From NCBI GenBank assembly GCA_030615745.1, contig JAUWYR010000011.1:1-59865 (forward strand): 59,865 bases of DNA, read 5' to 3'. This document shows, piece after piece, positions 9,850 through 18,724 of the stretch. The notes beneath the pieces are model-generated. The model saw nothing but the letters and a program-made list of their open reading frames with translations. It did not search any database and was not told where the DNA came from. Source of the stretch: Candidatus Zixiibacteriota bacterium (GTDB lineage: Bacteria > Zixibacteria > MSB-5A5 > SM23-73-2). The position numbers were made by a program, and so were the translations under genes. How positions within the stretch are numbered: the first letter of the stretch is position 1; every line of letters starts with the position of its first letter.

Positions 9850-11112
9850 TTATACCTTTTTTCTTTCGATTTGCGCCCCAACTTTTTTTAACTTACTCTC
9901 CAATCTCTCATAACCCCTATCTATATGATAGACCCTTAAGATTTCCGTTGTGCCTGAAGCAACCAATCCTGCTAAAACAAGCCCAGCTCCAGCTCTTATA
10001 TCTGATGCCATAACACTTGCGCCCTCAAGTTCTTCTACTCCATTTATAGTGGCTCTATCACCTGAGATTTTGATCTCAGCGCCTAAGCGAGTAAGCTCCA
10101 TAGCATGAGAAAACCTATCCTCGAAAACAGTCTCTTTTATATGGGAGGTCCCATTTGCCACGCAGGCAAGTGCCATAATAGATGCCTGCATATCTGTTGG
10201 AAAACCAGGAAAAGGATGGGTGGTCAAAGAGGCTGGCTTGAGTTTTTTTGGACCTTTGATCTTTATTTTTCTTCTATCTTCTGAAATATTTGCTCCCATC
10301 TCACAAAGCTTGGTTTTAACTATGCCCAGATGTTCTGAAATCACATTTTTTATCTCTAAATATCCTCCAGTGATAGTTGCTGCCATCATGAAAGTTGCTG
10401 CTTCTAATCTATCCGGAATAGGAGTGTAATCTATTGGTTTTAATTTTTTGACCCCTGTTACATTAATAGTGGAGCTTCCAGCACCTTCGATTTTTGCGCC
10501 CATTGAGTTTAAAAAATTAGCTAAATCGACCACCTCGGGATCACAGGCTGAATTTACAATGGTTGTCTTTCCTTCAGCCAATACTGCTCCCATAATAATA
10601 TTTTCTGTTCCGGTATGGGTGGGTCTATCAAAATAAATTACATTTCCTTTTAACTTATCGCATGATGCCACCACATATCCGTGTTCCTCCTTGACTTTTG
10701 CTCCTAATTTTGAGAAACCCAAAAGATGTAAGTTCACCGGTCTTGGTCCGATCACACATCCTCCTGGTAAGGAGACCTTAGCTTTTTTTAATCTGGCTAA
10801 AAGAGGTCCCAAAACTAAAAAAGATGCCCTCATCTTTCTGACCAAATCGTAGGGAGTCTCATAATTATTTATATTCTCGGCATTTATGACCACCTTCTTA
10901 TCCTTGGGATATGTTTTAACGTAAGCTCCTAAATGTTTTAGCACTTTAATCATAGTTTGAATATCAACTAAATCAGGAATCTGATTAATTATTATATCAC
11001 CCTTCTCCAAAAGTAGGGAGGAAGCCAAAATCGGCAAAACAGAATTTTTAGAGCTCTCGATCCGAACACTCCCGGAGAGCCTTTTTCCTCCATCGATTAC
11101 GAACTTATCCAT
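9850..11112 (-). CDS. murA: UDP-N-acetylglucosamine 1-carboxyvinyltransferase
   Basis: First committed step of peptidoglycan synthesis: transfers enolpyruvate from PEP to UDP-GlcNAc in the cytoplasm. At 420 aa it is full length. Visible markers are the N-terminal GGKRLSGSVRIESSKNSVLP (8-27) with the catalytic-site Lys-Asn, and LPGGCVIGPRPVNLH with the PEP-binding Cys119. Cys at this position predicts sensitivity to fosfomycin. The conserved PDRLEAATFM segment and the C-terminal DIRAGAGLVLAGL block are also present. A good promoter lies at 11177-11204. The outer-membrane protease/barrel gene starts 4 nt after its stop codon. Confidence 0.97.
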   Translation of the reverse strand: MDKFVIDGGKRLSGSVRIESSKNSVLPILASSLLLEKGDIIINQIPDLVDIQTMIKVLKHLGAYVKTYPKDKKVVINAENINNYETPYDLVRKMRASFLVLGPLLARLKKAKVSLPGGCVIGPRPVNLHLLGFSKLGAKVKEEHGYVVASCDKLKGNVIYFDRPTHTGTENIIMGAVLAEGKTTIVNSACDPEVVDLANFLNSMGAKIEGAGSSTINVTGVKKLKPIDYTPIPDRLEAATFMMAATITGGYLEIKNVISEHLGIVKTKLCEMGANISEDRRKIKIKGPKKLKPASLTTHPFPGFPTDMQASIMALACVANGTSHIKETVFEDRFSHAMELTRLGAEIKISGDRATINGVEELEGASVMASDIRAGAGLVLAGLVASGTTEILRVYHIDRGYERLESKLKKVGAQIERKKV

Positions 11113-11176
11113 CTTTCTCCCAAAATAAAATACGTTCTTTATCCATCTTCGATAAAGATAAAAAAGTCCTTTTTTA

Positions 11177-11204
11177 AATTATACTTAATTGACTTTCAAA
11201 GTCA
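11177..11204 (-). promoter_or_regulatory. Sigma70-type promoter of murA
   Basis: TTGACT, 16-nt spacer, perfect TATAAT on the minus strand. The spacer includes the inverted repeat TTGACTTTGAAAGTCAA, which overlaps the -35 box. It could be a regulator site or chance. Confidence 0.65.
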
Positions 11205-11319
11205 AGCAATCTTTGTCCGCAACTTATAAAAGCTTTGTTTATTTCTACCTCTTGATAAGAAGAAAGGTCTTAAATTTTGTTTGCCCATTTTTTATTTTTT
11301 AGTTAATTTAAAAAAGAAT

Positions 11320-12060
11320 ATGAAAAAAATTGTCTATTTTTTATCGGACGCACATTTAGGCTCAGAAAGCTTTGAAAAAGAAAAAATTAAAAAGATGATG
11401 CTTTTTTCTTTTCTTAAAAAAATTAAAAATGATGCAGAGGCTTTATATATCTTAGGAGACCTTTTTGAGTTCTGGTTCGAGTATAAAAACACTATCCCCA
11501 AAGAGCACTTTGACGTTTTAACAAAATTAAAAGAGATTACAGATTTAAAAATCAAAGTGTGTTATATAACCGGTAATCATGATTTCTGGTTAGGAGATTT
11601 TTTATCTGAAAAGATCGGAATAGAGATCTTTTTGGAGCCGACAACTGTATTTCATCAGGGAAAAAAGATGTTTTTGATACACGGAGACGGGTTAGCTAAA
11701 AAAGATAAAGGATATAGATTTTTAAAAAAGATTTTGAGAAATAAAGTAAGTATCAGCTTATATCGTTTGATCCCACCAGATTTAGGAATTCCTTTAGCCA
11801 AAAAAGTGGCGAGCCTAAGCAGGTCATATACTTCAAAAAAAGAGAAGGCGTTGGATGATTATATAGATTTTGCAAAAAATAAAATCAAACAGGGCTATGA
11901 TGCTGTGGTGATGGGACATACCCATTATCCGATGATAAAGAATTTAGGTGAGGGCCTGCCCGGCCAGGGGATTTATTTGAATACCGGGGATTTTTTTGAG
12001 AGGTTTAGTTATGGGAGGTTGGAGCAGGGTGAGTTTTTTTTAGAAGAATATAAAAAATAG
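11320..12060 (+). CDS. lpxH: UDP-2,3-diacylglucosamine hydrolase (lipid A synthesis)
   Basis: Cleaves UMP from UDP-2,3-diacylglucosamine to give lipid X, using a two-metal calcineurin-like active site at the inner membrane. All signature metal motifs are visible: LSDAHLG (residues 8-14), GDLFEFW, GNHDFW, HGDG and GHTHYP. From the ATG at 11320 the protein has 246 aa, the usual LpxH size; the frame extends 13 codons further to a TTG without support. Near the C-terminus the segment GEGLPGQGIYLNTGD includes residues encoded by a 15-bp near-palindrome found elsewhere only between genes. It lies just after the GHTH motif, where it seems tolerated. The gene is alone on the plus strand, away from the other LPS genes. 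Confidence 0.92.
   Translation: MKKIVYFLSDAHLGSESFEKEKIKKMMLFSFLKKIKNDAEALYILGDLFEFWFEYKNTIPKEHFDVLTKLKEITDLKIKVCYITGNHDFWLGDFLSEKIGIEIFLEPTTVFHQGKKMFLIHGDGLAKKDKGYRFLKKILRNKVSISLYRLIPPDLGIPLAKKVASLSRSYTSKKEKALDDYIDFAKNKIKQGYDAVVMGHTHYPMIKNLGEGLPGQGIYLNTGDFFERFSYGRLEQGEFFLEEYKK
11955..11969. repeat. 15-bp GC-rich near-palindrome inside lpxH
   Basis: CCTGCCCGGCCAGGG, identical to copies at 31679 and 50261 and near-identical at 36805 and 39970 (reverse). Here it lies in frame in a coding region. Confidence 0.85.
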
Positions 12061-12070
12061 TATAGGCGGT

Positions 12071-12093
12071 AGACCCACCTTGTCCCAGGGTGG
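12071..12093. other. Hairpin after lpxH
   Basis: ACCCACC...GGTGGGT stem about 10 bp behind the lpxH stop. There is no T-run, so it is at best a weak terminator or transcript-stabilising hairpin. The rest of the spacer up to 12311 holds only the promoter candidate listed below. Confidence 0.4.
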
Positions 12094-12191
12094 GTAAGAT
12101 GATAAGCCCTAATGTTAAGGGAGACTTGGGGTTACTGACTTTCAAGGGGTTTAAGAATAAAGAAGGAAGATACCTCTTTTTAAACTTTTCG

Positions 12192-12219
12192 TTGACAAAA
12201 GGAGAAAAAATCTTATCTT
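12192..12219 (+). promoter_or_regulatory. Putative promoter of the 1380-aa secreted protein gene
   Basis: Perfect TTGACA, 16-nt spacer and TATCTT, about 93 nt before the start codon. The start codon itself is preceded by GGGAGGCAAAAG. Confidence 0.5.
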
Positions 12220-12311
12220 TTATTCAGATAAGAAACTTTTCCTATGAACATTTTGTTCAGCAATTTTAGGGATGGAAGTATCCTTTTTGCAAATAATCTG
12301 GGAGGCAAAAG

Positions 12312-15300
12312 ATGAGTGATAAGTTAAAGTTTTGTATTTTATGCTTGCCAGTCCTACTGCTGGTTAGCACAGCCTTAGCCCAGGACACCCTGTGGACCAA
12401 GACCTACGGTGGGAGTAATGATGAGGATGGTTGCTGTGTTCGGCAGACTCAGGATGGGGGGTATATTGTGGCAGGATACACATCGTCATACGGAGCTGGT
12501 GGTGGTGATGTTTATTTGATCAAAACCAACTCACAAGGCGATACCCTCTGGACAAGGACCTACGGCGGGAGTGGGGGTGATGGCGCACATTCAGTTCAGC
12601 AGACTGAGGATGAGGGATATATTGTAGCAGGAAACACATCGTCATACGGGGCTGGTCTTATTGACGTCTACTTGATTAAAACCAACCCGCAAGGGGATAC
12701 CCTGTGGACAAGGACCTACGGGGGGAGTGAGGAGGAATATTGTTTTTCAGTTCAGCAAACTCAGGATGGGGGGTATATTGTAGCGGGATACACATCGTCA
12801 TACGGAGCTGGAGGCACTGGTGTATATTTGATCAAGACTAATTCACAAGGGGATACCCTATGGACAAGGACCTACGGCGGGAGCAGTGACGATGCTGGTC
12901 GCTCAGTTCAGCAGACTCAGGACGGGGGATATATTGTGGCAGGGGCAACAAAGTCATACGGGGCTGGCTATTACAGTATCTATTTGATTAAAACCAACCC
13001 GCAAGGCGATACCACCTGGACAAAAACTTATGGCGGGAGTGAGTTGGATATTGCTCTTTCAGTTCAGCAGACTCAGGATGGGGGGTATATTGTAGCGGGA
13101 TACACAAGGTCAAACGGAGCTGAATCTGATGATATGTATCTGATCAAGACTAATTCACAAGGGGATACCCTGTGGACAAGGACCTACGGGGGGAGCAGTG
13201 GAGATGTTACTTATTCAGTCCAGCAGACTCAGGGTGGGGAATATATTATGGCAGGATACACATACTCATACGGAGCTGGTGGTGGTGATGTTTATTTGAT
13301 CAAAACCAACTCACAAGGGGATACCCTGTGGACAAGGACCTACGGCGGGAGTGATAATGAATATGGTCATTCAGTTCAGCAGACTGAGGATGGGGGATAT
13401 ATTGTATCAGGAATCACTTGGTCATACGGGGCTGGTAGTAGTGATGTCTATTTGATTAAGGTAAAAGAGGGTGGGATTTCCACCATAATTCTTTTGGACC
13501 CGGACCCAAATCCTTTAGTTTCAGACGTCATGTCTGGCGGTGCGGTTTACCGATACTATCTAACAGTCGATTCGAATAATGTCCCACAACCGTACGTTTT
13601 CGTAGGTGTAGAATTCGACTCAGAAAGTAGAACCTTTATGAGTGATGAAAATGGCGTTGTCAAGTGTTCACTTTTGGCAGATGATCTGGGTACTCCCGGT
13701 CAGACAATTCCTGTTACTATTTCCTCCTTGAATGGGGTCCCTTTAAGTCCTTCTGACCAGATAACTTTTGATGTATCGATCCAAGAACGCAGGTATGAGA
13801 GGGAATTGGGCTTTGATGCCTCTGTTAATGCTTCCCTGTCTTTAGAGCTGGGTGGAGGAGTTTCTCAAGAAAGAGCGATAGCTATGAAACTTGAAGGGAC
13901 AAAAGATAATCCAGATAAGAACATAGCAGAAAGACTTTCCGAACTCTCAGCCAGTTTGGGTGTGGGAGGAGCCATAGGGGTTGGGTTAACTGTGGATTCT
14001 TTCAATGCCGGAGGCTATGCCGGAGCTGGCGTTTATGCTGGAGTTGGCGTATTCAAAAAAGAGGAATACGCATTCGACTACCCAGGATTGACCTTTGATC
14101 AGAGCGTTGCTGAGCTGTTAGTCATACTCGACCCCTCTACTCACACTGAGATGGACCCTTTGTATGTCCAGTTGTTCACTTTTTTACTGGTTAACTATAC
14201 GGAGATAGGACAGGTCTTACAAGACGCCTATGTCCGGGGAGACAAAGGGATCGAGTTTTTCGCTGGAGCAGAAGAGAATGTCACAGCCAACTCAGCCACT
14301 TTACCTATGAGCAACCCCCTGCTTAACCTTTCCCTGGACGCTTCTGGCAGTGTGGAAGGACGTTTTAAATGGCACATATATGAGAACTCTTTAGCTTCAT
14401 TTCAACCTCCTGAAGGAACAGGTTTTGAACTCTTGGGTAGAGTAAGCACCAGTGTTGATCCCAATTTTTCCGATTTTTCATTTGGTCTTCACCCTTGGAG
14501 CAGTATTGGCGACTTGCCACACGCTTTAGAAATATGGGATGAACATTTTCTTTTCGATGGACAGTTAGGTGGGAGGATCGACTTCTTGTATGACGGAGAG
14601 GGCAATTTCAGAATAGAGATAACCCTGCTTAGAGATATACAAACAGGTTCTGTGGAAACAATTACTGAGGACAGATTCTGGATAGATATAGATCAGCAGT
14701 GGGTGATGAATGAGATTATGGGTGTATTGACCTGCACTGATAATCTGTACCAAAGCATAGTCTCAGGCTTATCTGGGCCTTTCGACATTGCGACAACCCG
14801 CAACACTCTAGCAGCTATTGTTTTCGACATATTCTACAAGATTTACCAACTTCAGGAGAGTTTGCCATCATTAAAGATATATTATCAGCAAGATACGGGA
14901 GAATTTGACAAGCATGAGATGATAAAGCTTCAGTTCAATGTTGGAGTCTTGGTAGCATCTGGAGGCATAGGAGCTGAGGGCACTACTCACTTGGGTAAAA
15001 ATATGTGTACCAGAAAAGGAGTTTGGTTAGATGGGACACTTCGCTTACTGGAAACCTATACTGATGATTATTACACTTCAGTTGAAGCCGACGTTTTGCA
15101 GGTTCCTCAACAATTGATAGGTAATTTGGGGCAGCCAGTGCTTGATTTAGCTTACTCTGTATTCTCCCAAGTGGTTGAGGCTGGAGCCACTGTTATTGAG
15201 ATGGGTAATTCTTTTTTAACCTTGGTTGAAGGCGCTGTAGAAGTTGGAGAAACAGTAGGAGCGGTATTTTGGAATTGGTGGGGAAGTTCCCCTAAGGACA

Positions 15301-16454
15301 AACCAAGCATATTAGCTCCTGAGGAGTTTGCAGTCAGGTCTCAGATAAAGCAGCAACTGCAGGACTTTCACAACTTAGCTTACGGCATAGGTGGATTCTA
15401 CGATTTGAGTCCTAAGGGTTTGGTTCTGAATGCTTCTGGTGAGCTGACCATTGCCTATTCTGATAGCGAGATAATCGGAATGGACGAAACTCAATTGGCT
15501 ATGTATTACTGGAACGATTCCACTTCAACCTGGGCTTATTTCGGCGGAGTAGTTGATACTTCAGCAAATACTGTTACTGCAGTAATCGATACATTCAGAT
15601 TATATACCTTGGCTCCAGTTATGCCAGCATACAAAATTAATCTTATCCCAGATCCCGATACACTCTTGGCTGATAGCGTAAGTCTCTGTCACATAGTAAG
15701 TGACACCATTCGCAACAATAATGGCACAGTAGTAGAAGATGGAGAGATGTTCACGGTAAACTCAGATGCCGGCTCTATCCTGACGCCTGATGCTGATTCA
15801 GTCCTCGATGGAATCCAGATAGAATCAGACTACGGGATTATATCATTCGACCTTAAAGCACCGGCTATTGCCTGGAATGCACATATAACCGCTCGGAGTG
15901 TCAATGGCTGGGCTTTTGGGGAAGTTTTTGTAACTTTTATTGATACTACTGCTTTGAGCCCACCTTCTATCATAGCAGTCTTTTGCAAAGACACAACTTT
16001 AACTTTAAAGTGGCAACTGGGGAATGAGCTTGATCTTGCAGGTTATAAGATTTATTACGATTTGGATACCTCTGGACCTCCATACGATGGGATTTCTGCA
16101 TATGATCTACCTTCCCCTATAGATGTTGGTAAAACCGATACCCGAACTATATACGGTTTGCTATTCGATACAACATACTATTTTGCCTTAACCTCATATG
16201 ATATTTCTGGAAATGAGAGTCAATACTCTCAGGAGACAGCTATACCCTTCCCATTTGCTCACGGCGATGTCAACTCAGATGATAAACTCGACTTAGGGGA
16301 TGTGATATACTTAGCAAATTACTTATTAAAAGGTGGCACTCCTCCTACTCCTCTATATTCAGGCGATGTTAACTGTGATACTAACATAAATCTTTCCGAT
16401 GTTATCTACTTAGCCAATTACTTGCTCAAAGGCGGTCCGCCACCCTGCCCATAA
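12312..16454 (+). CDS. Large secreted protein with seven 52-aa repeats and a C-terminal dockerin-like domain
   Basis: A 1380-aa surface or extracellular protein of unknown role. A signal peptide (residues 5-23, ending STALAQ) is followed immediately by seven tandem 52-residue repeats (26-389). The typical unit reads TLWTRTYGGS ... SVQQTQDGGYIVAG ... SYGAG ... VYLIKTN.QGD, probably forming a beta-propeller. A long middle region (about 400-1190) contains Gly-rich and hydrophobic helical stretches I do not recognise. A fibronectin-III-like module (about 1215-1310, ITAVFCKD... DLAGYKIYYDLD) follows. The end (from about 1317) is a pair of EF-hand-like repeats, GDVNSDDKLDLGDVIYLANY and GDVNCDTNINLSDVIYLANY, as in dockerin I. 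The ATG has a GGGAGG ribosome site. Possible roles are adhesion or anchoring; no enzyme motif is seen. Confidence 0.88.
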   Translation: MSDKLKFCILCLPVLLLVSTALAQDTLWTKTYGGSNDEDGCCVRQTQDGGYIVAGYTSSYGAGGGDVYLIKTNSQGDTLWTRTYGGSGGDGAHSVQQTEDEGYIVAGNTSSYGAGLIDVYLIKTNPQGDTLWTRTYGGSEEEYCFSVQQTQDGGYIVAGYTSSYGAGGTGVYLIKTNSQGDTLWTRTYGGSSDDAGRSVQQTQDGGYIVAGATKSYGAGYYSIYLIKTNPQGDTTWTKTYGGSELDIALSVQQTQDGGYIVAGYTRSNGAESDDMYLIKTNSQGDTLWTRTYGGSSGDVTYSVQQTQGGEYIMAGYTYSYGAGGGDVYLIKTNSQGDTLWTRTYGGSDNEYGHSVQQTEDGGYIVSGITWSYGAGSSDVYLIKVKEGGISTIILLDPDPNPLVSDVMSGGAVYRYYLTVDSNNVPQPYVFVGVEFDSESRTFMSDENGVVKCSLLADDLGTPGQTIPVTISSLNGVPLSPSDQITFDVSIQERRYERELGFDASVNASLSLELGGGVSQERAIAMKLEGTKDNPDKNIAERLSELSASLGVGGAIGVGLTVDSFNAGGYAGAGVYAGVGVFKKEEYAFDYPGLTFDQSVAELLVILDPSTHTEMDPLYVQLFTFLLVNYTEIGQVLQDAYVRGDKGIEFFAGAEENVTANSATLPMSNPLLNLSLDASGSVEGRFKWHIYENSLASFQPPEGTGFELLGRVSTSVDPNFSDFSFGLHPWSSIGDLPHALEIWDEHFLFDGQLGGRIDFLYDGEGNFRIEITLLRDIQTGSVETITEDRFWIDIDQQWVMNEIMGVLTCTDNLYQSIVSGLSGPFDIATTRNTLAAIVFDIFYKIYQLQESLPSLKIYYQQDTGEFDKHEMIKLQFNVGVLVASGGIGAEGTTHLGKNMCTRKGVWLDGTLRLLETYTDDYYTSVEADVLQVPQQLIGNLGQPVLDLAYSVFSQVVEAGATVIEMGNSFLTLVEGAVEVGETVGAVFWNWWGSSPKDKPSILAPEEFAVRSQIKQQLQDFHNLAYGIGGFYDLSPKGLVLNASGELTIAYSDSEIIGMDETQLAMYYWNDSTSTWAYFGGVVDTSANTVTAVIDTFRLYTLAPVMPAYKINLIPDPDTLLADSVSLCHIVSDTIRNNNGTVVEDGEMFTVNSDAGSILTPDADSVLDGIQIESDYGIISFDLKAPAIAWNAHITARSVNGWAFGEVFVTFIDTTALSPPSIIAVFCKDTTLTLKWQLGNELDLAGYKIYYDLDTSGPPYDGISAYDLPSPIDVGKTDTRTIYGLLFDTTYYFALTSYDISGNESQYSQETAIPFPFAHGDVNSDDKLDLGDVIYLANYLLKGGTPPTPLYSGDVNCDTNINLSDVIYLANYLLKGGPPPCP
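12387..13478 (+). repeat. Seven tandem 156-bp coding repeats
   Basis: Seven consecutive in-frame 156-bp units (52 codons). Long stretches such as CAAGGGGATACCCTGTGGAC and CAGTTCAGCAGACTCAGGA are almost unchanged between copies. The variable parts are concentrated after YGGS and around SYGAG, which points to recent amplification or homogenisation. Confidence 0.9.
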
Positions 16455-16462
16455 AACAATAA

Positions 16463-16499
16463 GGGGCAGGGGTCCAACCCCTGCCCCAGCATTTTTTTA
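16463..16499. terminator. Strong rho-independent terminator between convergent genes
   Basis: Stem GGGGCAGGGGT / ACCCCTGCCCC with a 3-4-nt loop, followed by AGCATTTTTTT on the plus strand. It closes the 1380-aa protein gene and may also stop transcription coming from the opposite operon. Confidence 0.85.
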
Positions 16500-16575
16500 T
16501 CCGTTCACTCCGCTCTATCCGTTGACCATCTGTTTCATCTGTTGGGAAAAATCCTCATCCGTTAAATCTGTTCAA
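16500..16575. repeat. Degenerate heptamer tract running into the GH57 stop codon
   Basis: On the minus strand, units of the form AACAGAT / AACGGAT / GATTGAAC follow each other irregularly. They begin inside the last codons of the GH57 gene (QRIEQI) and continue about 60 bp beyond it. Related CATCTGTTGGGAA units occur near 23887, 32225 and 49205. Confidence 0.6.
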
Positions 16576-18724
16576 TCCGCTGAACAATCTTTACCTCCCA
16601 GATCTCCTGAGGCTTGAGCTCCATCTTCCAGTTCGGAAACAAAACTGTGCTCTGATAATTCTTCTCAAAGCCAGATTCGGATAAAGAGACTGTTAAAATA
16701 GGAAATCTCCATAAAGTTGCTGACTTGTCTATTTTCAAATTTATATCCAATCCTAAATCAGAATCTTTTATGCCAAAATCAGATACTTCATCTTCAGAGG
16801 AGATACACGTCAAGCCATTGTCCGCTAAATTTATTCCCTTAACATAAACATATTTTTCTGAATCTTTTGAAAGCATCCCGAAATTAAACTCCACCCCGAA
16901 CCATAAAAAAACGGGCTCTGAGTGATTATTTTTAATATTATAAAAAATCTCGATATCTTGAGATTTTGCTTTAATAACTATTTTTTTAAAAAGATTTATT
17001 GGAGCCCTTACATCCTCAATCCAGACCCAGCCATCTCTTAAAAGAGTTAAATACAAAATGTCTTTTTTTATCTCTATTTTATGCTGATAGTGCTGGTTGA
17101 TAAAATCTCCCTGTTCTGAATATTGACATCTTGAAAAATCGTCAAGTTTAGCATCCTTACCTAAAAAATGGTCTAAAAGTGATCCCCTTCTATACCAATC
17201 ATAGGTTAAATATTTATCCAGATCTTCTTCTTTGCTTAATACAAGGTCGTGAATACTTGCAACCTGGTTAGAATCATTTTCTTTTGGATTTTTCTCAAAC
17301 CTCTTACTCAACTCTTTAATCTTTTCATGATAGCCCTCTTCTCTTCTGGATAATATGTTCAAAAGGTTAAATGATTTTGGTTTAAAATCAAACTCCACCA
17401 AAGTTCCTCCTGAATGAGGTAAAAAACAGAAATTCAACAAAGGAGTTTCTATTAAAATCTCATCCTTTCCATCCTTATCCAGATCAAATACTTTGTGATC
17501 TATCCACTTTTTCTTTTTGTGGGAAAGCTCACCTAAAAGTTTATCAGCTTCCAAAAAGTTTTTCCAAACAGCATCTCTTAAGTTAGTAAGATAAAGCCCA
17601 CCGAAAACCCCGTGCCAGTATGGGTCATTACACTGGGCTCTCCACAAATTTTCTTTTGCTTCAAGAAGTTTATCTTCATCCACTTTTTTTGACGCTTCCA
17701 AATCTTTGATCTTATAGCTCAAATCGAGCACCCTTTTATGCAAGTGATTTGACTCGGGATATTTTGCCAAAAAGTTTCTCCAAAAACCACCCCGAACAAA
17801 TATCCCGAATCTCTGATAAAGATTTTCCCCCTTTAATTTTTCCTCGAGCTTTTCATATTCCCTGAATGCAGAGGGAAGTAAGGTCCACTGCGACATCTCA
17901 GCATAGGAGGCTGTGGGAAGATAAACCCTTCCCAAAGGAGAAAGCCTTTCCAAAACCTGAGAGAAGTGAAGCATACAAATCCAATCTTTGTTTTTCTGTA
18001 TCTGGTCTAAGAATCTTTCGAGCCACATGTCCTGGTAGCAGTGCTGGTATGTTTTTGGCCAGATTCCGAATTTCTCACCATCATCTGCATAGACTATGAG
18101 GTTATTTCCCTCCTCTGTTGCTATTTCTTTAAAATATTCTATGGTCTCTTCGGGTTCTTTAAAAGGTATAGCATATCTTAAGGTCTTGCTTATCGGGAAG
18201 AGATTGAGTTTATATCCCTGCTCCTCTGTGACATAATATCCTAAAAGCTTTTGTTCAGAAAGCCCTGAATATTTGAAATGAGTATCGTCTAAGATCACAA
18301 ACTTTATCCCAGCTAAAGATAATATTTTTGGAAGATGAGGTTCCCAAACTCTTTCGGAAAGCCACATCCCAGATGGGTCAATTTCAAGCTCATTCTGAAT
18401 AAACTGGGTCAGTTTTTGAATCTGACCGATCTTATCCCAGTCAGGAATTACGGGCAAGATCGACTCATAATAGGAGCCGGTTAAAAGTTTTACCTGACCC
18501 CCTTTGACCAATCTCTTAATCAAATCCAAAGCCTCAGGATGATTTTTCTTAATCCATTCAAATAACACTCCGGAGTAATGCAAAGACACTTTAAAATCAG
18601 GGTAGTTTTCAATTATTTTAAGAAAAGGCAAATAGCCCTTTTGGTAGGAATCCTCGAAAACGTGTTCGAAGTTACCTATGGGCTGATGATTATGTATTCC
18701 AAAGGCGAAATTAATCTTTTTCAA
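16562..18724 (-). CDS. GH57 family 4-alpha-glucanotransferase / amylase
   Basis: A cytoplasmic enzyme that remodels alpha-1,4-glucans (glycogen or maltodextrins). The GH57 catalytic motifs are clear: HNHQP (11-15), WLSERVWEP (121-129) with nucleophile Glu124, and YADDGEKFG (212-220) with the acid/base Asp. TYQHCYQDMWLERF also follows the 4-alpha-glucanotransferase pattern known from Thermococcus litoralis. At 720 aa it has the N-terminal (beta/alpha)7 barrel and a long beta-rich C-terminal half. Its start overlaps the end of mlaD by 4 bp, so it is the last gene of the LPS/sigma54 operon. The C-terminal hexapeptide is encoded by an intergenic-type heptamer tract. Transferase versus hydrolase cannot be settled from sequence alone. 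Confidence 0.92.
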   Translation of the reverse strand: MKKINFAFGIHNHQPIGNFEHVFEDSYQKGYLPFLKIIENYPDFKVSLHYSGVLFEWIKKNHPEALDLIKRLVKGGQVKLLTGSYYESILPVIPDWDKIGQIQKLTQFIQNELEIDPSGMWLSERVWEPHLPKILSLAGIKFVILDDTHFKYSGLSEQKLLGYYVTEEQGYKLNLFPISKTLRYAIPFKEPEETIEYFKEIATEEGNNLIVYADDGEKFGIWPKTYQHCYQDMWLERFLDQIQKNKDWICMLHFSQVLERLSPLGRVYLPTASYAEMSQWTLLPSAFREYEKLEEKLKGENLYQRFGIFVRGGFWRNFLAKYPESNHLHKRVLDLSYKIKDLEASKKVDEDKLLEAKENLWRAQCNDPYWHGVFGGLYLTNLRDAVWKNFLEADKLLGELSHKKKKWIDHKVFDLDKDGKDEILIETPLLNFCFLPHSGGTLVEFDFKPKSFNLLNILSRREEGYHEKIKELSKRFEKNPKENDSNQVASIHDLVLSKEEDLDKYLTYDWYRRGSLLDHFLGKDAKLDDFSRCQYSEQGDFINQHYQHKIEIKKDILYLTLLRDGWVWIEDVRAPINLFKKIVIKAKSQDIEIFYNIKNNHSEPVFLWFGVEFNFGMLSKDSEKYVYVKGINLADNGLTCISSEDEVSDFGIKDSDLGLDINLKIDKSATLWRFPILTVSLSESGFEKNYQSTVLFPNWKMELKPQEIWEVKIVQRIEQI

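Noticed and set aside
12387-13478. Regular repeats that might be a CRISPR-like array
   Set aside because: Units are 156 bp, in frame, without spacers, and translate to a 52-aa protein repeat.
16260-16450. Evidence for a cellulosome
   Set aside because: The dockerin-like pair is also widespread as a generic surface module in uncultured phyla; no cohesin or cellulase is present.
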